This document shows, piece by piece, positions 1-6,534 of a stretch of 10,174 nt of DNA. The translations under genes and the position numbers were made by a program. The notes below the pieces were generated by a model, which had not been told where the DNA came from, did no database searches, and was given only the letters and a program-made list of their open reading frames with translations. The stretch comes from Methanobrevibacter sp. (lineage in GTDB: Archaea; Methanobacteriota; Methanobacteria; Methanobacteriales; Methanobacteriaceae), in contig JAFRCZ010000276.1 in the NCBI GenBank assembly GCA_017404125.1, forward strand, positions 1 to 10,174, given 5' to 3'. Positions within the stretch are counted from its first letter, which is position 1. Each line of letters starts with the position of its first letter.

Positions 1-15
1 ATTTTTTTAAAAGTT

Positions 16-1644
16 TTATTCTTCAAAAATTAGTTTATCAATATAATCCATATCCAAAGCTTCTTCTACAATATTTGCTAGTTTTTCAAGTGAATTTTCA
101 ACGCTTGTTTCATATGGATCTTCGCCAGTTTGCATTTTCAAACCTTTATTTTTTCTTATATGATTTAGCAATTCCCTTCTTAAATTGTAGTTATTAAATA
201 TGCCATGGAAATAAGTACCAAATACATTATTTTGGTAAGCTCCATCGTATTTTCCTTCATTATTATTTCCCATACCTTTTTTAATTCTAAATAATGGTTT
301 AGCACTTAATAGGTTGGTTGTTCCTTCATGCAATTCATATCCTGTGACTTCTTCACCATTGATTTTAGAGAATATTTCATAAGTTGAATCGTTTTCATCT
401 TTCGAAGCGGTCTTTTCTAATTCAAAGGTAGCGAGGCTTTGCTTTACAATTTTTTCTTCTCTAATGAATTCACTTTCAATGTCTAAAATTCCTAATCCAT
501 CTATTTCATCAAGTTGAGACTCTTTGTGATTCTTATCATAAATCTTATTTCCTAAAATCTGGTATCCTCCACAGATTCCAATGATTGGGATAGCTTTATT
601 CTTATGCAACCTTCTAATTCTGTCTGCTAAGCCTGATTCTTCTAATTCTTTCATATCCTCAGTAGAATTTCTTGTTCCTGGAAGAATAAGTGCATCAATA
701 TCTCTAAGTTTTTCTTCATCATCATATAATCCAATCATTCTAATTTCAACATCCTCTTCTGTGTCAAATGGGTCAATATCTGTGAAATTAGCTATTTTAG
801 GAAGTTTTACAACTCCAATGATTATATGTTTTTCGCCTTCACTAAATTCCTTTGTCCAGTCATGTTCCTTCAATGATGCGGAATCCTCTTCAGGAAGCTG
901 TAAGTTTTCAGCATAAGGAACGATTCCAAGCACAGGAACTTGAATAATCTCTTCAAGTCTTTCAATTCCAGAGCATAATAATTCCTGTTTTCCTCTAAAT
1001 TTGTTTATTATGACTCCCTTAAATCTTGATCTGTCTGCATCATCAAGGAGTAGAAATGTACCTGCTATTGATGCAAAGACTCCTCCCTTATCGATGTCTC
1101 CAACAAGAAGCACATTTGCATCTGCTATTTCTGCAGCCCCCATATTCGCAAGGTCTCCTTCCCTTAAGTTGATTTCAGCAGGAGATCCCGCACCTTCCAT
1201 AATAATGATGTCATAATCTTTCTTTAGATTGTTTAATGAGTCTATAACCGCTTCCTTTGCAATGATTCTATAGTCTTCATCATCCATCAGATTGTTGTCT
1301 ATGTCCTTTTGAGTAGCTTTGGTCTTATCATATTTCCTAAAGAAATCCTTGTTTCCCACTGCCTCGCCTTGTATGATTACCTGTGAGCATGATTCCCCTT
1401 TTGGCTTTAATAGGATTGGGTTCATGTCTACAGTAGGATCTATATTTGCAGCTTTTGCCTGCAATACCTGTGCAATAGCTATTTCCTTGTTTTCTTTAGT
1501 GGTATATGAATTTAAAGACATATTCTGTGATTTAAATGGTGCAACCTTATACCCTCTTTTGGTATATATTCTGCATAGTGCTGCAACAATTAAACTTTTT
1601 CCTGCGTTGGATGCAGTTCCTTGAATCATTAAACATTTTGTCAT
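16..1644 (-). CDS. cobQ: Cobyric acid synthase, glutamine-hydrolysing (CobQ/CbiP)
   Basis: Cytosolic enzyme of corrinoid (cobamide) synthesis. The family uses glutamine and ATP to amidate four peripheral carboxylates of adenosylcobyrinic a,c-diamide, giving cobyric acid. Seen in the 542-residue product: an N-terminal P-loop (GTASNAGKS, residues 9-17) of the dethiobiotin-synthetase-like domain; the KLPKIANFTDIDPF stretch (280-293) typical of CobQ; LPGTRNSTEDM (321-331); and a class I glutamine amidotransferase domain with nucleophile Cys358 in GICGGYQ and catalytic His480 in GTYFHGIF. It is slightly longer than the roughly 500 residues usual for the family; the extra length appears to lie in loops near 408-425 and 455-470. 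The start is set by AGGT about 6 nt upstream on the minus strand. The gene is divergent from lonB and no other cobalamin gene is in view. In methanogens the product is needed for corrinoid methyltransferases such as Mtr. Family assignment is firm; both active-site regions are intact. Confidence 0.96.
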   Translation of the reverse strand: MTKCLMIQGTASNAGKSLIVAALCRIYTKRGYKVAPFKSQNMSLNSYTTKENKEIAIAQVLQAKAANIDPTVDMNPILLKPKGESCSQVIIQGEAVGNKDFFRKYDKTKATQKDIDNNLMDDEDYRIIAKEAVIDSLNNLKKDYDIIIMEGAGSPAEINLREGDLANMGAAEIADANVLLVGDIDKGGVFASIAGTFLLLDDADRSRFKGVIINKFRGKQELLCSGIERLEEIIQVPVLGIVPYAENLQLPEEDSASLKEHDWTKEFSEGEKHIIIGVVKLPKIANFTDIDPFDTEEDVEIRMIGLYDDEEKLRDIDALILPGTRNSTEDMKELEESGLADRIRRLHKNKAIPIIGICGGYQILGNKIYDKNHKESQLDEIDGLGILDIESEFIREEKIVKQSLATFELEKTASKDENDSTYEIFSKINGEEVTGYELHEGTTNLLSAKPLFRIKKGMGNNNEGKYDGAYQNNVFGTYFHGIFNNYNLRRELLNHIRKNKGLKMQTGEDPYETSVENSLEKLANIVEEALDMDYIDKLIFEE

Positions 1645-1683
1645 AATTTTACCTAATTCATTATTCTATTAATTTCATTTGTT

Positions 1684-1702
1684 TTTTATAAAATATAAAT
1701 TT
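1684..1702 (-). promoter_or_regulatory. Probable TATA element of cobQ
   Basis: On the minus strand this stretch reads ATTTATATTTTATAA, a good archaeal TATA-like element. It lies about 45-55 bp upstream of the cobQ ATG, which would give a leader of roughly 20 nt. The region is almost all A/T, so other positions are possible. No riboswitch-like structure is evident in the short space before cobQ. Confidence 0.4.
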
Positions 1703-1752
1703 TATTTGATTTGATTATTTTAGAATTTCATTTTTTGTTTTTCATCAATAGT

Positions 1753-1781
1753 TATTTTAGTTAATAAAAGTTACTAAAATA
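1753..1781. repeat. 9-bp inverted repeat upstream of lonB TATA box
   Basis: TATTTTAGT (1753-1761) and ACTAAAATA (1773-1781) are perfect inverted arms separated by 11 bp, so their centres are 20 bp apart, about two helical turns. That is the geometry of a dimeric repressor or activator site. The right arm merges into the AATACAAA that precedes the TATA candidate, and another ACTAAAAT follows the TATA at 1798-1805. The arms are AT-rich, so chance occurrence is possible. Confidence 0.35.
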
Positions 1782-1796
1782 CAAACCTTTTTATAT
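1778..1796 (+). promoter_or_regulatory. Probable BRE/TATA promoter of lonB
   Basis: AATACAAA (1778-1785) followed after four bases by TTTATAT (1790-1796) resembles an archaeal BRE plus TATA pair. The same arrangement, AATACAAA then TTTATAT, stands upstream of the gene at 4354. Transcription would begin near 1818-1825, leaving a long leader of about 150 nt. A second AT-rich element near 1828-1846 could give a shorter leader. Confidence 0.4.
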
Positions 1797-1890
1797 GACT
1801 AAAATCATAAAGTTATTAAGCATGTAGTTTAATATATATTAATATAATGAAAAATTATAAAAAATGTAGATTGAGAAATTTATTAAAATC

Positions 1891-1920
1891 ATTAAAAGAC
1901 AATAAATTAAAAGACAATAA
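1891..1920 (+). repeat. Perfect 15-bp tandem direct repeat in lonB leader
   Basis: ATTAAAAGACAATAA occurs twice back to back (1891-1905 and 1906-1920), between the candidate promoter and the lonB ribosome binding site. It is in a 29-codon open frame (1847-1936), where it would encode a repeated LKDNK-type pentapeptide. It is most simply a replication-slippage duplication; a regulatory role in the leader is possible but unsupported. Confidence 0.8.
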
Positions 1921-1960
1921 AAATCATATTAACTAGAAATTAAGTAAATTTATAGCATTT

Positions 1961-1967
1961 AGGAGGT
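1961..1967 (+). promoter_or_regulatory. Strong ribosome binding site of lonB
   Basis: AGGAGGT ends five bases before the ATG at 1973. It is the strongest Shine-Dalgarno match in the window and fixes the lonB start, including its long acidic N-terminus. Confidence 0.85.
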
Positions 1968-1972
1968 CATAT

Positions 1973-4057
1973 ATGGAAGAAGATAAAATAATATCTGCAG
2001 AAGTAGAGGAATTAGAGTCTAATGAAGAAATCGTTGACTCAACTGTAGAAGAAAATATAATTGATGAAGCTGATGAAGCTCTAAAAACTGCAGAAACCAA
2101 ATCAGAAGAAAAAGATTCTTTAGAAGTTGAATTCGTTGAAGATGAAGAAGGCAATCGTAGAATCAAGCCTATGCTTGATTATGAATCAATTTCAAATACT
2201 GCTGATATAGAAGTTCCTCCTTTACTCATTGATCAGGTTATTGGTCATGAGGAATCTGTTGAAACAATCAAAAAGGCAGCAAAACAAAGAAGAAATGTTC
2301 TTCTTATTGGAGACCCTGGTGTAGGTAAATCCATGTTAGCTAAAGGAATGGCTGAATTATTGCCTCCTGAAGTTCTTCAGGATGTATTGGTTTACCCAAA
2401 CCCAGAAGACAGCAATTATCCATTAATCAGAACCGTGCCTGCAGGACAAGGTAAAAAGATAGTCAAGGCAAACAAGGCTAATGCTAAAAGCGGTGATGAG
2501 AAAAAGATGATGATTACCATGTTTGTCACTGCAGCTATTTTCGTTCTTGGATTAATGTATCAGAGAATCTTTGAAGCGATTATCGCTGCACTTCTTGTCA
2601 TATTCATTTCAATGCAAATCAAGCCTAAGATGACCAATAGCGCCCCAAAACTATTGGTTAACAATGGGGACAAAAGATTTGCACCATTTATGGATGCTAC
2701 TGGTGCTCATGCAGGTGCATTGCTTGGTGATGTAAGGCATGACCCTTACCAATCTGGTGGTCTTGGAACTCCTGCACATGAACGTGTTGAAAGCGGCATG
2801 ATTCATAAAGCTCATAAGGGAGTTTTATACATTGATGAAATAGGTACAATGAGCATGAAAACCCAACAAGAGCTTTTATCTGCAATGCAAGAGAAGAAAT
2901 ATGCAATCACTGGTCAAAGTGAAAACAGCAGTGGTGCAATGGTTCGTTCTCAAGCGGTTCCATGTGACTTTGTTCTTGTAGCTTCCGGAAATATTCAAGT
3001 TCTTGAAGGCATGCACATTGCTATGCGTTCAAGAATCAGAGGATATGGTTACGAAGTCTTTATGAAAGACTATATGGAAGATACTGAAGAAAACAGAAGA
3101 AAACTTGTTCAGTTTGTAGCTCAGGAAGTAAAGAATGATGGAAGAATTCCACACTTTGCAACTGATGCACTTGATGAAATCATATTGGAAGCTAAACGTA
3201 GAGCAGGTAGAAAGAATGCATTGACTCTTAGATTAAGAGAGTTAGGTGGTTTAGTCCGTTCATCTGGAGATGTAGCTATTGAAGAAGGTGCAGATTTAGT
3301 AACTGCAGAGCATGTAATAACCGCTAAAAAATTCGCAAGAACCTTAGAACAGCAAATTGTTGACAGATCAATTATCCAAAGAAAGGAATACAGTGTATTC
3401 CACTCTTCCGGTGGAAAGATTGGTATGGTCAATGGTTTGGCAGTTATGGGTGATAGAAGCGGTATCGTAATGCCAATAGCTGCGGAAATGGCTCCTGCAA
3501 ACAGCAAGAATGAAGGTAAAATCATTGTAACCGGTAAGCTTGGGGAAATTGCATTGGATTCAGTTCAAAATGTAAGTGCAATCATTAAGAAATACACTCA
3601 AGTTGACATTTCCAATCATGACATTCATGTTCAGTTCTTGCAAAGCTATGATGGAGTTGAAGGAGACAGTGCAAGTGTTTCAATCACTGCAGCTGTAATT
3701 TCTGCTGTTGAAGGAATTCCTATAGACCAATCTGTTGCATTGACCGGTTCCTTAAGCGTTCGTGGAGATGTAATGCCTATTGGTGGAGCTACTGCTAAGA
3801 TTGAGGCAGCAGCAGAAGCGGGCATTAAGAAAGTTCTCTTGCCAAAATCCAATATGGATGATGTAATGCTTGAGAAAAAGTATGAAGACATGATTGAGAT
3901 TGTTCCTATTGAAACAATTGAAGATGTTTTACAGAATATCTTAATCAACGGCAGCAAGAAAGAAAGATTAATTAAGAAAATGAGAGAAATCAGTGGTGCA
4001 GTAACCAGTAAGGTGTCTGCTGATCCTATGACTTTATCCAATCCAAGTCACAATTAA
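1973..4057 (+). CDS. lonB: Archaeal membrane-anchored ATP-dependent Lon protease (LonB)
   Basis: LonB is the main membrane-associated ATP-dependent protease of Euryarchaeota, degrading misfolded and regulatory proteins. The 694-residue product shows an AAA+ module with Walker A GDPGVGKS (113-120) and Walker B VLYIDEI (284-290). A hydrophobic hairpin of two membrane segments (about 180-216) is inserted between them, the hallmark of the archaeal B-type. The C-terminal protease domain carries the Ser-Lys dyad: Ser566 in EGDSAS and Lys609 in [12 protein letters not shown]. Residues 1-60 form a highly acidic, low-complexity extension rich in Glu and Asp. The total is longer than the roughly 620-650 residues usual for archaeal LonB, and the extension accounts for most of the excess. 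The start is supported by AGGAGGT at 1961-1967. The gene stands alone, with its own leader and a T-rich tail. All catalytic residues are present, so it should be active. Confidence 0.97.
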   Translation: MEEDKIISAEVEELESNEEIVDSTVEENIIDEADEALKTAETKSEEKDSLEVEFVEDEEGNRRIKPMLDYESISNTADIEVPPLLIDQVIGHEESVETIKKAAKQRRNVLLIGDPGVGKSMLAKGMAELLPPEVLQDVLVYPNPEDSNYPLIRTVPAGQGKKIVKANKANAKSGDEKKMMITMFVTAAIFVLGLMYQRIFEAIIAALLVIFISMQIKPKMTNSAPKLLVNNGDKRFAPFMDATGAHAGALLGDVRHDPYQSGGLGTPAHERVESGMIHKAHKGVLYIDEIGTMSMKTQQELLSAMQEKKYAITGQSENSSGAMVRSQAVPCDFVLVASGNIQVLEGMHIAMRSRIRGYGYEVFMKDYMEDTEENRRKLVQFVAQEVKNDGRIPHFATDALDEIILEAKRRAGRKNALTLRLRELGGLVRSSGDVAIEEGADLVTAEHVITAKKFARTLEQQIVDRSIIQRKEYSVFHSSGGKIGMVNGLAVMGDRSGIVMPIAAEMAPANSKNEGKIIVTGKLGEIALDSVQNVSAIIKKYTQVDISNHDIHVQFLQSYDGVEGDSASVSITAAVISAVEGIPIDQSVALTGSLSVRGDVMPIGGATAKIEAAAEAGIKKVLLPKSNMDDVMLEKKYEDMIEIVPIETIEDVLQNILINGSKKERLIKKMREISGAVTSKVSADPMTLSNPSHN

Positions 4058-4230
4058 TTTTCTTAATCTTTTATTTTTCATTTTTTAAATTTTCTTATGT
4101 TTTATTTATTTATTTTTTAATATTTTTCAATGTATTTTTAACTGTTTTTTAATCTATTTTTAACTTTTTAATCTATTTTTAGCTTTTAAATTATTCTTTA
4201 TTCTAACTGGGCTATTTTATCTATTTTTAC
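4058..4230 (+). terminator. T-rich tail after lonB with degenerate tandem repeats
   Basis: The strand downstream of the lonB stop is dominated by runs of five or six T, as expected of archaeal transcription termination, which needs T tracts rather than a stem. It includes two adjacent 19-bp units, TTTTTAATCTATTTTTAAC (4146-4164) and a copy with one mismatch (4165-4183), plus poorer copies at 4123-4142 and 4215-4230. No coding capacity is visible. Confidence 0.5.
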
Positions 4231-4236
4231 TACTCT

Positions 4237-4256
4237 AATACAAAAAGTTTATATAT
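4237..4256 (+). promoter_or_regulatory. BRE/TATA promoter of the 4354 gene
   Basis: AATACAAAAAG directly followed by TTTATATAT is the clearest BRE plus TATA arrangement in the window. It lies about 100 bp before the ATG at 4354, so transcription should start near 4278-4282 with a leader of about 75 nt. Confidence 0.6.
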
Positions 4257-4280
4257 TAAAATGGAATTATAATATTAAAT

Positions 4281-4297
4281 AGATGTAAAAAACATCT
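4281..4297 (+). repeat. Small hairpin at the 5' end of the leader
   Basis: AGATGT and ACATCT are 6-bp inverted arms around five A residues, followed by TTT. The hairpin sits where the transcript from the 4248-4256 TATA box should begin. It could be a 5' stabilising stem or chance. Confidence 0.3.
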
Positions 4298-4317
4298 TTT
4301 AATAGTAAATATTCATT

Positions 4318-4336
4318 TTAATCATTTTTTGATTAA
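4318..4336 (+). repeat. 7-bp hairpin just before the ribosome binding site at 4342
   Basis: TTAATCA and TGATTAA are perfect 7-bp arms around five T residues. The stem ends six bases before the GGTGGTGAT ribosome binding site and covers the first base of the upstream in-frame ATG at 4336. The stem is weak (two G-C pairs at most), so any effect on translation would be small. Confidence 0.3.
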
Positions 4337-4353
4337 TGTTTGGTGGTGATAAA

Positions 4354-4836
4354 ATGGCAAGTTCATTAAAAAGAGTTCTGGGCATTGTCGCTCTTATTGT
4401 AGTTTTGTTTCTAGCAATATCTGCATTTTCAGGCATATTGTTTTTAGCTCAGGATGATACTGAAGGAGGAATTCCGGGAGTAGATATGGCTGCTTTATGG
4501 AGTATTAATGGAGGATTTTCTTGGATTTATCCAGGAGCTTCCCATAATGCAAATGGTCATACCCTTCATAATATTTATATGACCGATAGTCCTTATCAGG
4601 ATGCTAAAGAGATTATGGAGTATACTTATGGTGTCAGCCCTCATTTTATAATCGTAGTTAATGATCAGGCAGCTTCACACATTTTCGGTGAAAACTTTTT
4701 AAGCACCATTCGTCAGCATGACTGGGGTGAAGGAAACTCTCGTGGTGATGCTGTTGCTATGAGCATTACCCATGTAAATCCATTGCCTATTATTCCAGAC
4801 ATCTTGTTAGGAAACATTAAATTCTTTATAGTTTAA
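4354..4836 (+). CDS. Short membrane-anchored protein resembling the start of a DUF4012 domain
   Basis: 160 residues. A basic N-terminus followed by one hydrophobic segment (about 8-31) predicts a signal anchor with the remainder outside the cell. Residues 42-130 (GVDMA, then an NGG turn, YPG with a following His, an LHN-D-Y patch, and AKEIMEY-YGV before a hydrophobic VVND strand) follow the order of motifs I recall from methanobacterial DUF4012 proteins. The later SRGDAV (129-134) would fall where that family continues for another domain half, but here the protein ends 26 residues on. It is either a short form or truncated. The function of DUF4012 is unknown; an envelope role is inferred from location only. 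The ATG at 4354 is chosen over the one at 4336 because GGTGGTGAT (4342-4349... just 4 bases upstream) fits the 4354 start. A hairpin repeat begins three bases after the stop. Being a real gene is likely; the family call is moderate. Confidence 0.7.
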   Translation: MASSLKRVLGIVALIVVLFLAISAFSGILFLAQDDTEGGIPGVDMAALWSINGGFSWIYPGASHNANGHTLHNIYMTDSPYQDAKEIMEYTYGVSPHFIIVVNDQAASHIFGENFLSTIRQHDWGEGNSRGDAVAMSITHVNPLPIIPDILLGNIKFFIV

Positions 4837-4838
4837 TT

Positions 4839-4895
4839 CAAGCTTTTTTGGCCTTTGGCCAAAAACCTTGACAAAACTATTCTAACTTTTTTTTT
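4839..4895 (+). repeat. Hairpin-forming repeat, copy 1 (likely terminator)
   Basis: TTTTTGGCC (4845-4853) and GGCCAAAAA (4857-4865) are perfect 9-bp arms around a TTT loop. They are followed by CCTTGACAAAACT and a nine-T run (4887-4895). It starts three bases after the stop codon of the DUF4012-like gene. It aligns over about 47 bp with the element at 6212, which likewise follows a stop codon. The position, stem and T run suit a transcription terminator built from a dispersed repeat. Confidence 0.7.
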
Positions 4896-5051
4896 AAAAT
4901 CATTAAGACATTTTCATTTTTCTAATTTTTTCTAATTTTAAATAATATGTGCTTATTTTACTAATATTTAAATAGTTAGTTAAATAAAAATAATGATGTA
5001 TATTTAATCTTAAACTATTGTTATAAGATAATAAAAGATTATTTATTATTC

Positions 5052-5060
5052 ATTTATAAA
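5052..5060 (+). promoter_or_regulatory. Candidate TATA element of the membrane protein gene
   Basis: ATTTATAAA about 46-54 bp upstream of the ATG at 5106 would give a leader of about 20 nt. The preceding 200 bp are nearly pure A/T with weaker alternatives near 4964-4972 and 4996-5004. Confidence 0.3.
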
Positions 5061-5105
5061 TTCAAAAAAATTAAGAAATATTAAAATTATTTATTGTGTG
5101 ATTTC

Positions 5106-6203
5106 ATGTTATTAATAGCTCAAAATCATTTTCAACTTATAGTCGAAGTAGGTTTGATTTTACTTGCTACCATGATATTTATCTTAAATCTAGTTCCGCT
5201 ATCCTTAAGTGTAGTGACTTTCCTGTCATTATTCCTATCTGCAGGATTTGCTGCTTTATTTGGTGCGGATTTAGCATTTTTAATATTGTCATTTGGTCAG
5301 CACGAATTCACTCACCCATTCGGTCCGATTGCTCTTTTAGCTATTATAACTGCATTAGCTTCGCTGAAGGTGATGGAAGAGTCGGGGGTTAATGTAGCAC
5401 GGCTGAAAAGGATAGTTTACTTGCTTCTTGGAGCAATCACTGTCTTTGGGGGAGCAATGCACAGGTCTTTCCTATTATTATGGTTTGTAGGTTTATTTAT
5501 CGGATACACCATTATTTCAAAATCCTTCAGACAAAAATCCATTCTTACAATGAGAAGAATTGGAATGTTTATAGGAGCAGCATTAGTTGCTTTTGGTCTA
5601 TTGGAGATAGTTGCAAGAATCAGTGGTATGGAGGTTTCCTCTCCGGTGCTTAGGATTTCAAGACTTGCAACAAATTCATTATCCAGTTTAAAATTGGTAG
5701 TTGGAAATACCTGGCTAATTGGACACGATCCTGCTTCTTCATACTGGTCTAATAGTTCTGGATTTGCAGATGGTTATATCAGTTTGCCAATGCAATTTAT
5801 TCTATTGTTTGGTTTGCCGTTCCCTCTCTTCTTTGGTCTATTGGTTACCCGAAAAGATACAATCGATTATATGCTTCCAGGTATTTTTGGTTATGCCTAT
5901 GACTTTGGATATCTTACATTCTTGATATTGCTTGCAATAGTTTTAGGAACCATTATAGTTGGATTGATGATTTTAAGACAATACAGGCATAAAAGAGAAA
6001 GCAAAAACAGAAAATACTTAGGTAAGGAAGTTCTTTTAATTGGTTCTCTCACTGGTTTCATTTCTCAAGGAGTCATTGGTCTTTTCCTATTCAACAGGAC
6101 TGTAAATGGTATGGCTTTATTGACATTCATGTTCCTAGGATCCTTGGTATTGGCTCATACTGTAACCATTAGAAGAGATAGCAATGATGCTGTAAGCAGA
6201 TAG
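5106..6203 (+). CDS. Polytopic membrane protein of unknown function, possibly polymerase/ligase-like
   Basis: 365 residues with about ten hydrophobic segments (roughly 10-30, 33-52, 54-65, 73-88, 102-117, 121-136, 152-170, 228-248, 268-290, 309-329 and 335-352). Basic patches at 99-103, 139-151, 291-308 and the C-terminus are probably cytoplasmic. The longest loop, about 171-227, is probably outside; it ends in a GHDPASSYWSNSSGFADGY stretch just before a helix with LLFGLPFPLF. A large outer loop with a His and aromatics leading to a helix with a central Gly is loosely like Wzy/WaaL O-antigen polymerases and ligases; this is a shape resemblance, not a recognised domain. The ATG at 5106 is preferred to the upstream TTG at 5094 because GTGAT (5098-5102) lies three bases before it. 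It follows the DUF4012-like gene, from which it is separated by a repeat/terminator and 269 bp. Confidence 0.8.
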   Translation: MLLIAQNHFQLIVEVGLILLATMIFILNLVPLSLSVVTFLSLFLSAGFAALFGADLAFLILSFGQHEFTHPFGPIALLAIITALASLKVMEESGVNVARLKRIVYLLLGAITVFGGAMHRSFLLLWFVGLFIGYTIISKSFRQKSILTMRRIGMFIGAALVAFGLLEIVARISGMEVSSPVLRISRLATNSLSSLKLVVGNTWLIGHDPASSYWSNSSGFADGYISLPMQFILLFGLPFPLFFGLLVTRKDTIDYMLPGIFGYAYDFGYLTFLILLAIVLGTIIVGLMILRQYRHKRESKNRKYLGKEVLLIGSLTGFISQGVIGLFLFNRTVNGMALLTFMFLGSLVLAHTVTIRRDSNDAVSR

Positions 6204-6211
6204 TTACCAAG

Positions 6212-6290
6212 CAAGCTTTTTGGCCTCGGTCAAAAACCTTGACCAAAACTCTTTCCAAACTTTTAGAAAAAGTTTGATCAAAATTTTTTC
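6212..6290 (+). repeat. Hairpin-forming repeat, copy 2 (likely terminator)
   Basis: The element begins nine bases after the membrane protein stop. TTTTTGGC pairs with GTCAAAAA around a four-base loop (6217-6236), keeping the stem of copy 1 with a G-T wobble. A competing stem GGTCAA/TTGACC (6228-6233, 6239-6244) overlaps it. Then CAAACTTTT (6256-6264) and AAAAGTTTG (6268-6276) form a second perfect 9-bp stem around AGA, followed by six T (6284-6289). The first 47 bp align with the element at 4839; the second stem is absent there. Best read as a dispersed repeat serving as terminator. Confidence 0.7.
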
Positions 6291-6450
6291 AGTTGGAGAT
6301 TTTTTCTCTTAACTGTTTCTTTTTTTCTTTTTTTATTTTTTAAAATTACTTTTTTTATTTATCTTATTTTTTAGAATTCATCTATTTTTTTAATCTAATT
6401 TAATTTTATTTTCAGTCCCAATTTTTTAAAAATAGTAATATTTAATTATA

Positions 6451-6463
6451 AACATTTATAAAG
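6451..6463 (+). promoter_or_regulatory. Probable TATA element of prs
   Basis: AACATTTATAAAG about 75-80 bp before the TTG start would place transcription near 6485, with a leader of about 50 nt. Confidence 0.4.
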
Positions 6464-6534
6464 ATATTATTGTATTATTAATTTGATTAATTAATAAATT
6501 TTTAAGATTAACGACAATATTTTTGGTGATTATT

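Larger units (their letters stand above)
1645..1972. other. Divergent cobQ-lonB intergenic region
   Basis: 328 bp without a convincing gene. It holds the promoters of cobQ (minus) and lonB (plus), a 9-bp inverted repeat at 1753-1781, a TATA candidate at 1788-1796, an alternative TATA-like run near 1828-1846, a 29-codon open frame at 1847-1936 without a ribosome binding site, and a perfect 15-bp tandem duplication at 1891-1920. The octamer ATTTTAGT or its complement ACTAAAAT occurs at 1754-1761, 1773-1780 and 1798-1805, with the near match ATTTTAGA at 1717-1724. Confidence 0.6.
6204..6534. other. Intergenic region between the membrane protein gene and prs
   Basis: 331 bp with no gene. The left 90 bp are the repeat/terminator element. 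The middle (about 6300-6415) is T-rich with no clear structure and could add termination signals. The right part has the prs promoter candidate at 6451-6463 and the prs ribosome binding site at 6525-6530. Confidence 0.6.

Noticed and set aside
581..1624. Plus-strand open frames within cobQ (581-916, 1001-1216, 1319-1624)
   Set aside because: They are antisense to an intact cobQ with all catalytic motifs, have Ser-rich low-complexity products and no ribosome binding sites; shadows of the real gene.
1645..1760. Cobalamin riboswitch before cobQ
   Set aside because: The predicted leader is only about 20 nt and the region is nearly all A/T, with no B12-box-like sequence.
3121..4041. Minus-strand open frames within lonB (3121-3525, 3646-4041)
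   Set aside because: Antisense to the conserved protease domain of lonB, with no recognisable motifs; composition shadows.
4837..5105. Frameshifted continuation of the DUF4012-like gene
   Set aside because: All plus-strand frames after 4836 run into the hairpin repeat and AT-rich DNA with frequent stops; no remnant of a domain is visible.
4839..6290. The paired repeats as a CRISPR array or insertion-sequence ends
   Set aside because: Only two copies 1.4 kb apart with ordinary genes between them, no spacer periodicity, no transposase, same orientation rather than inverted ends.
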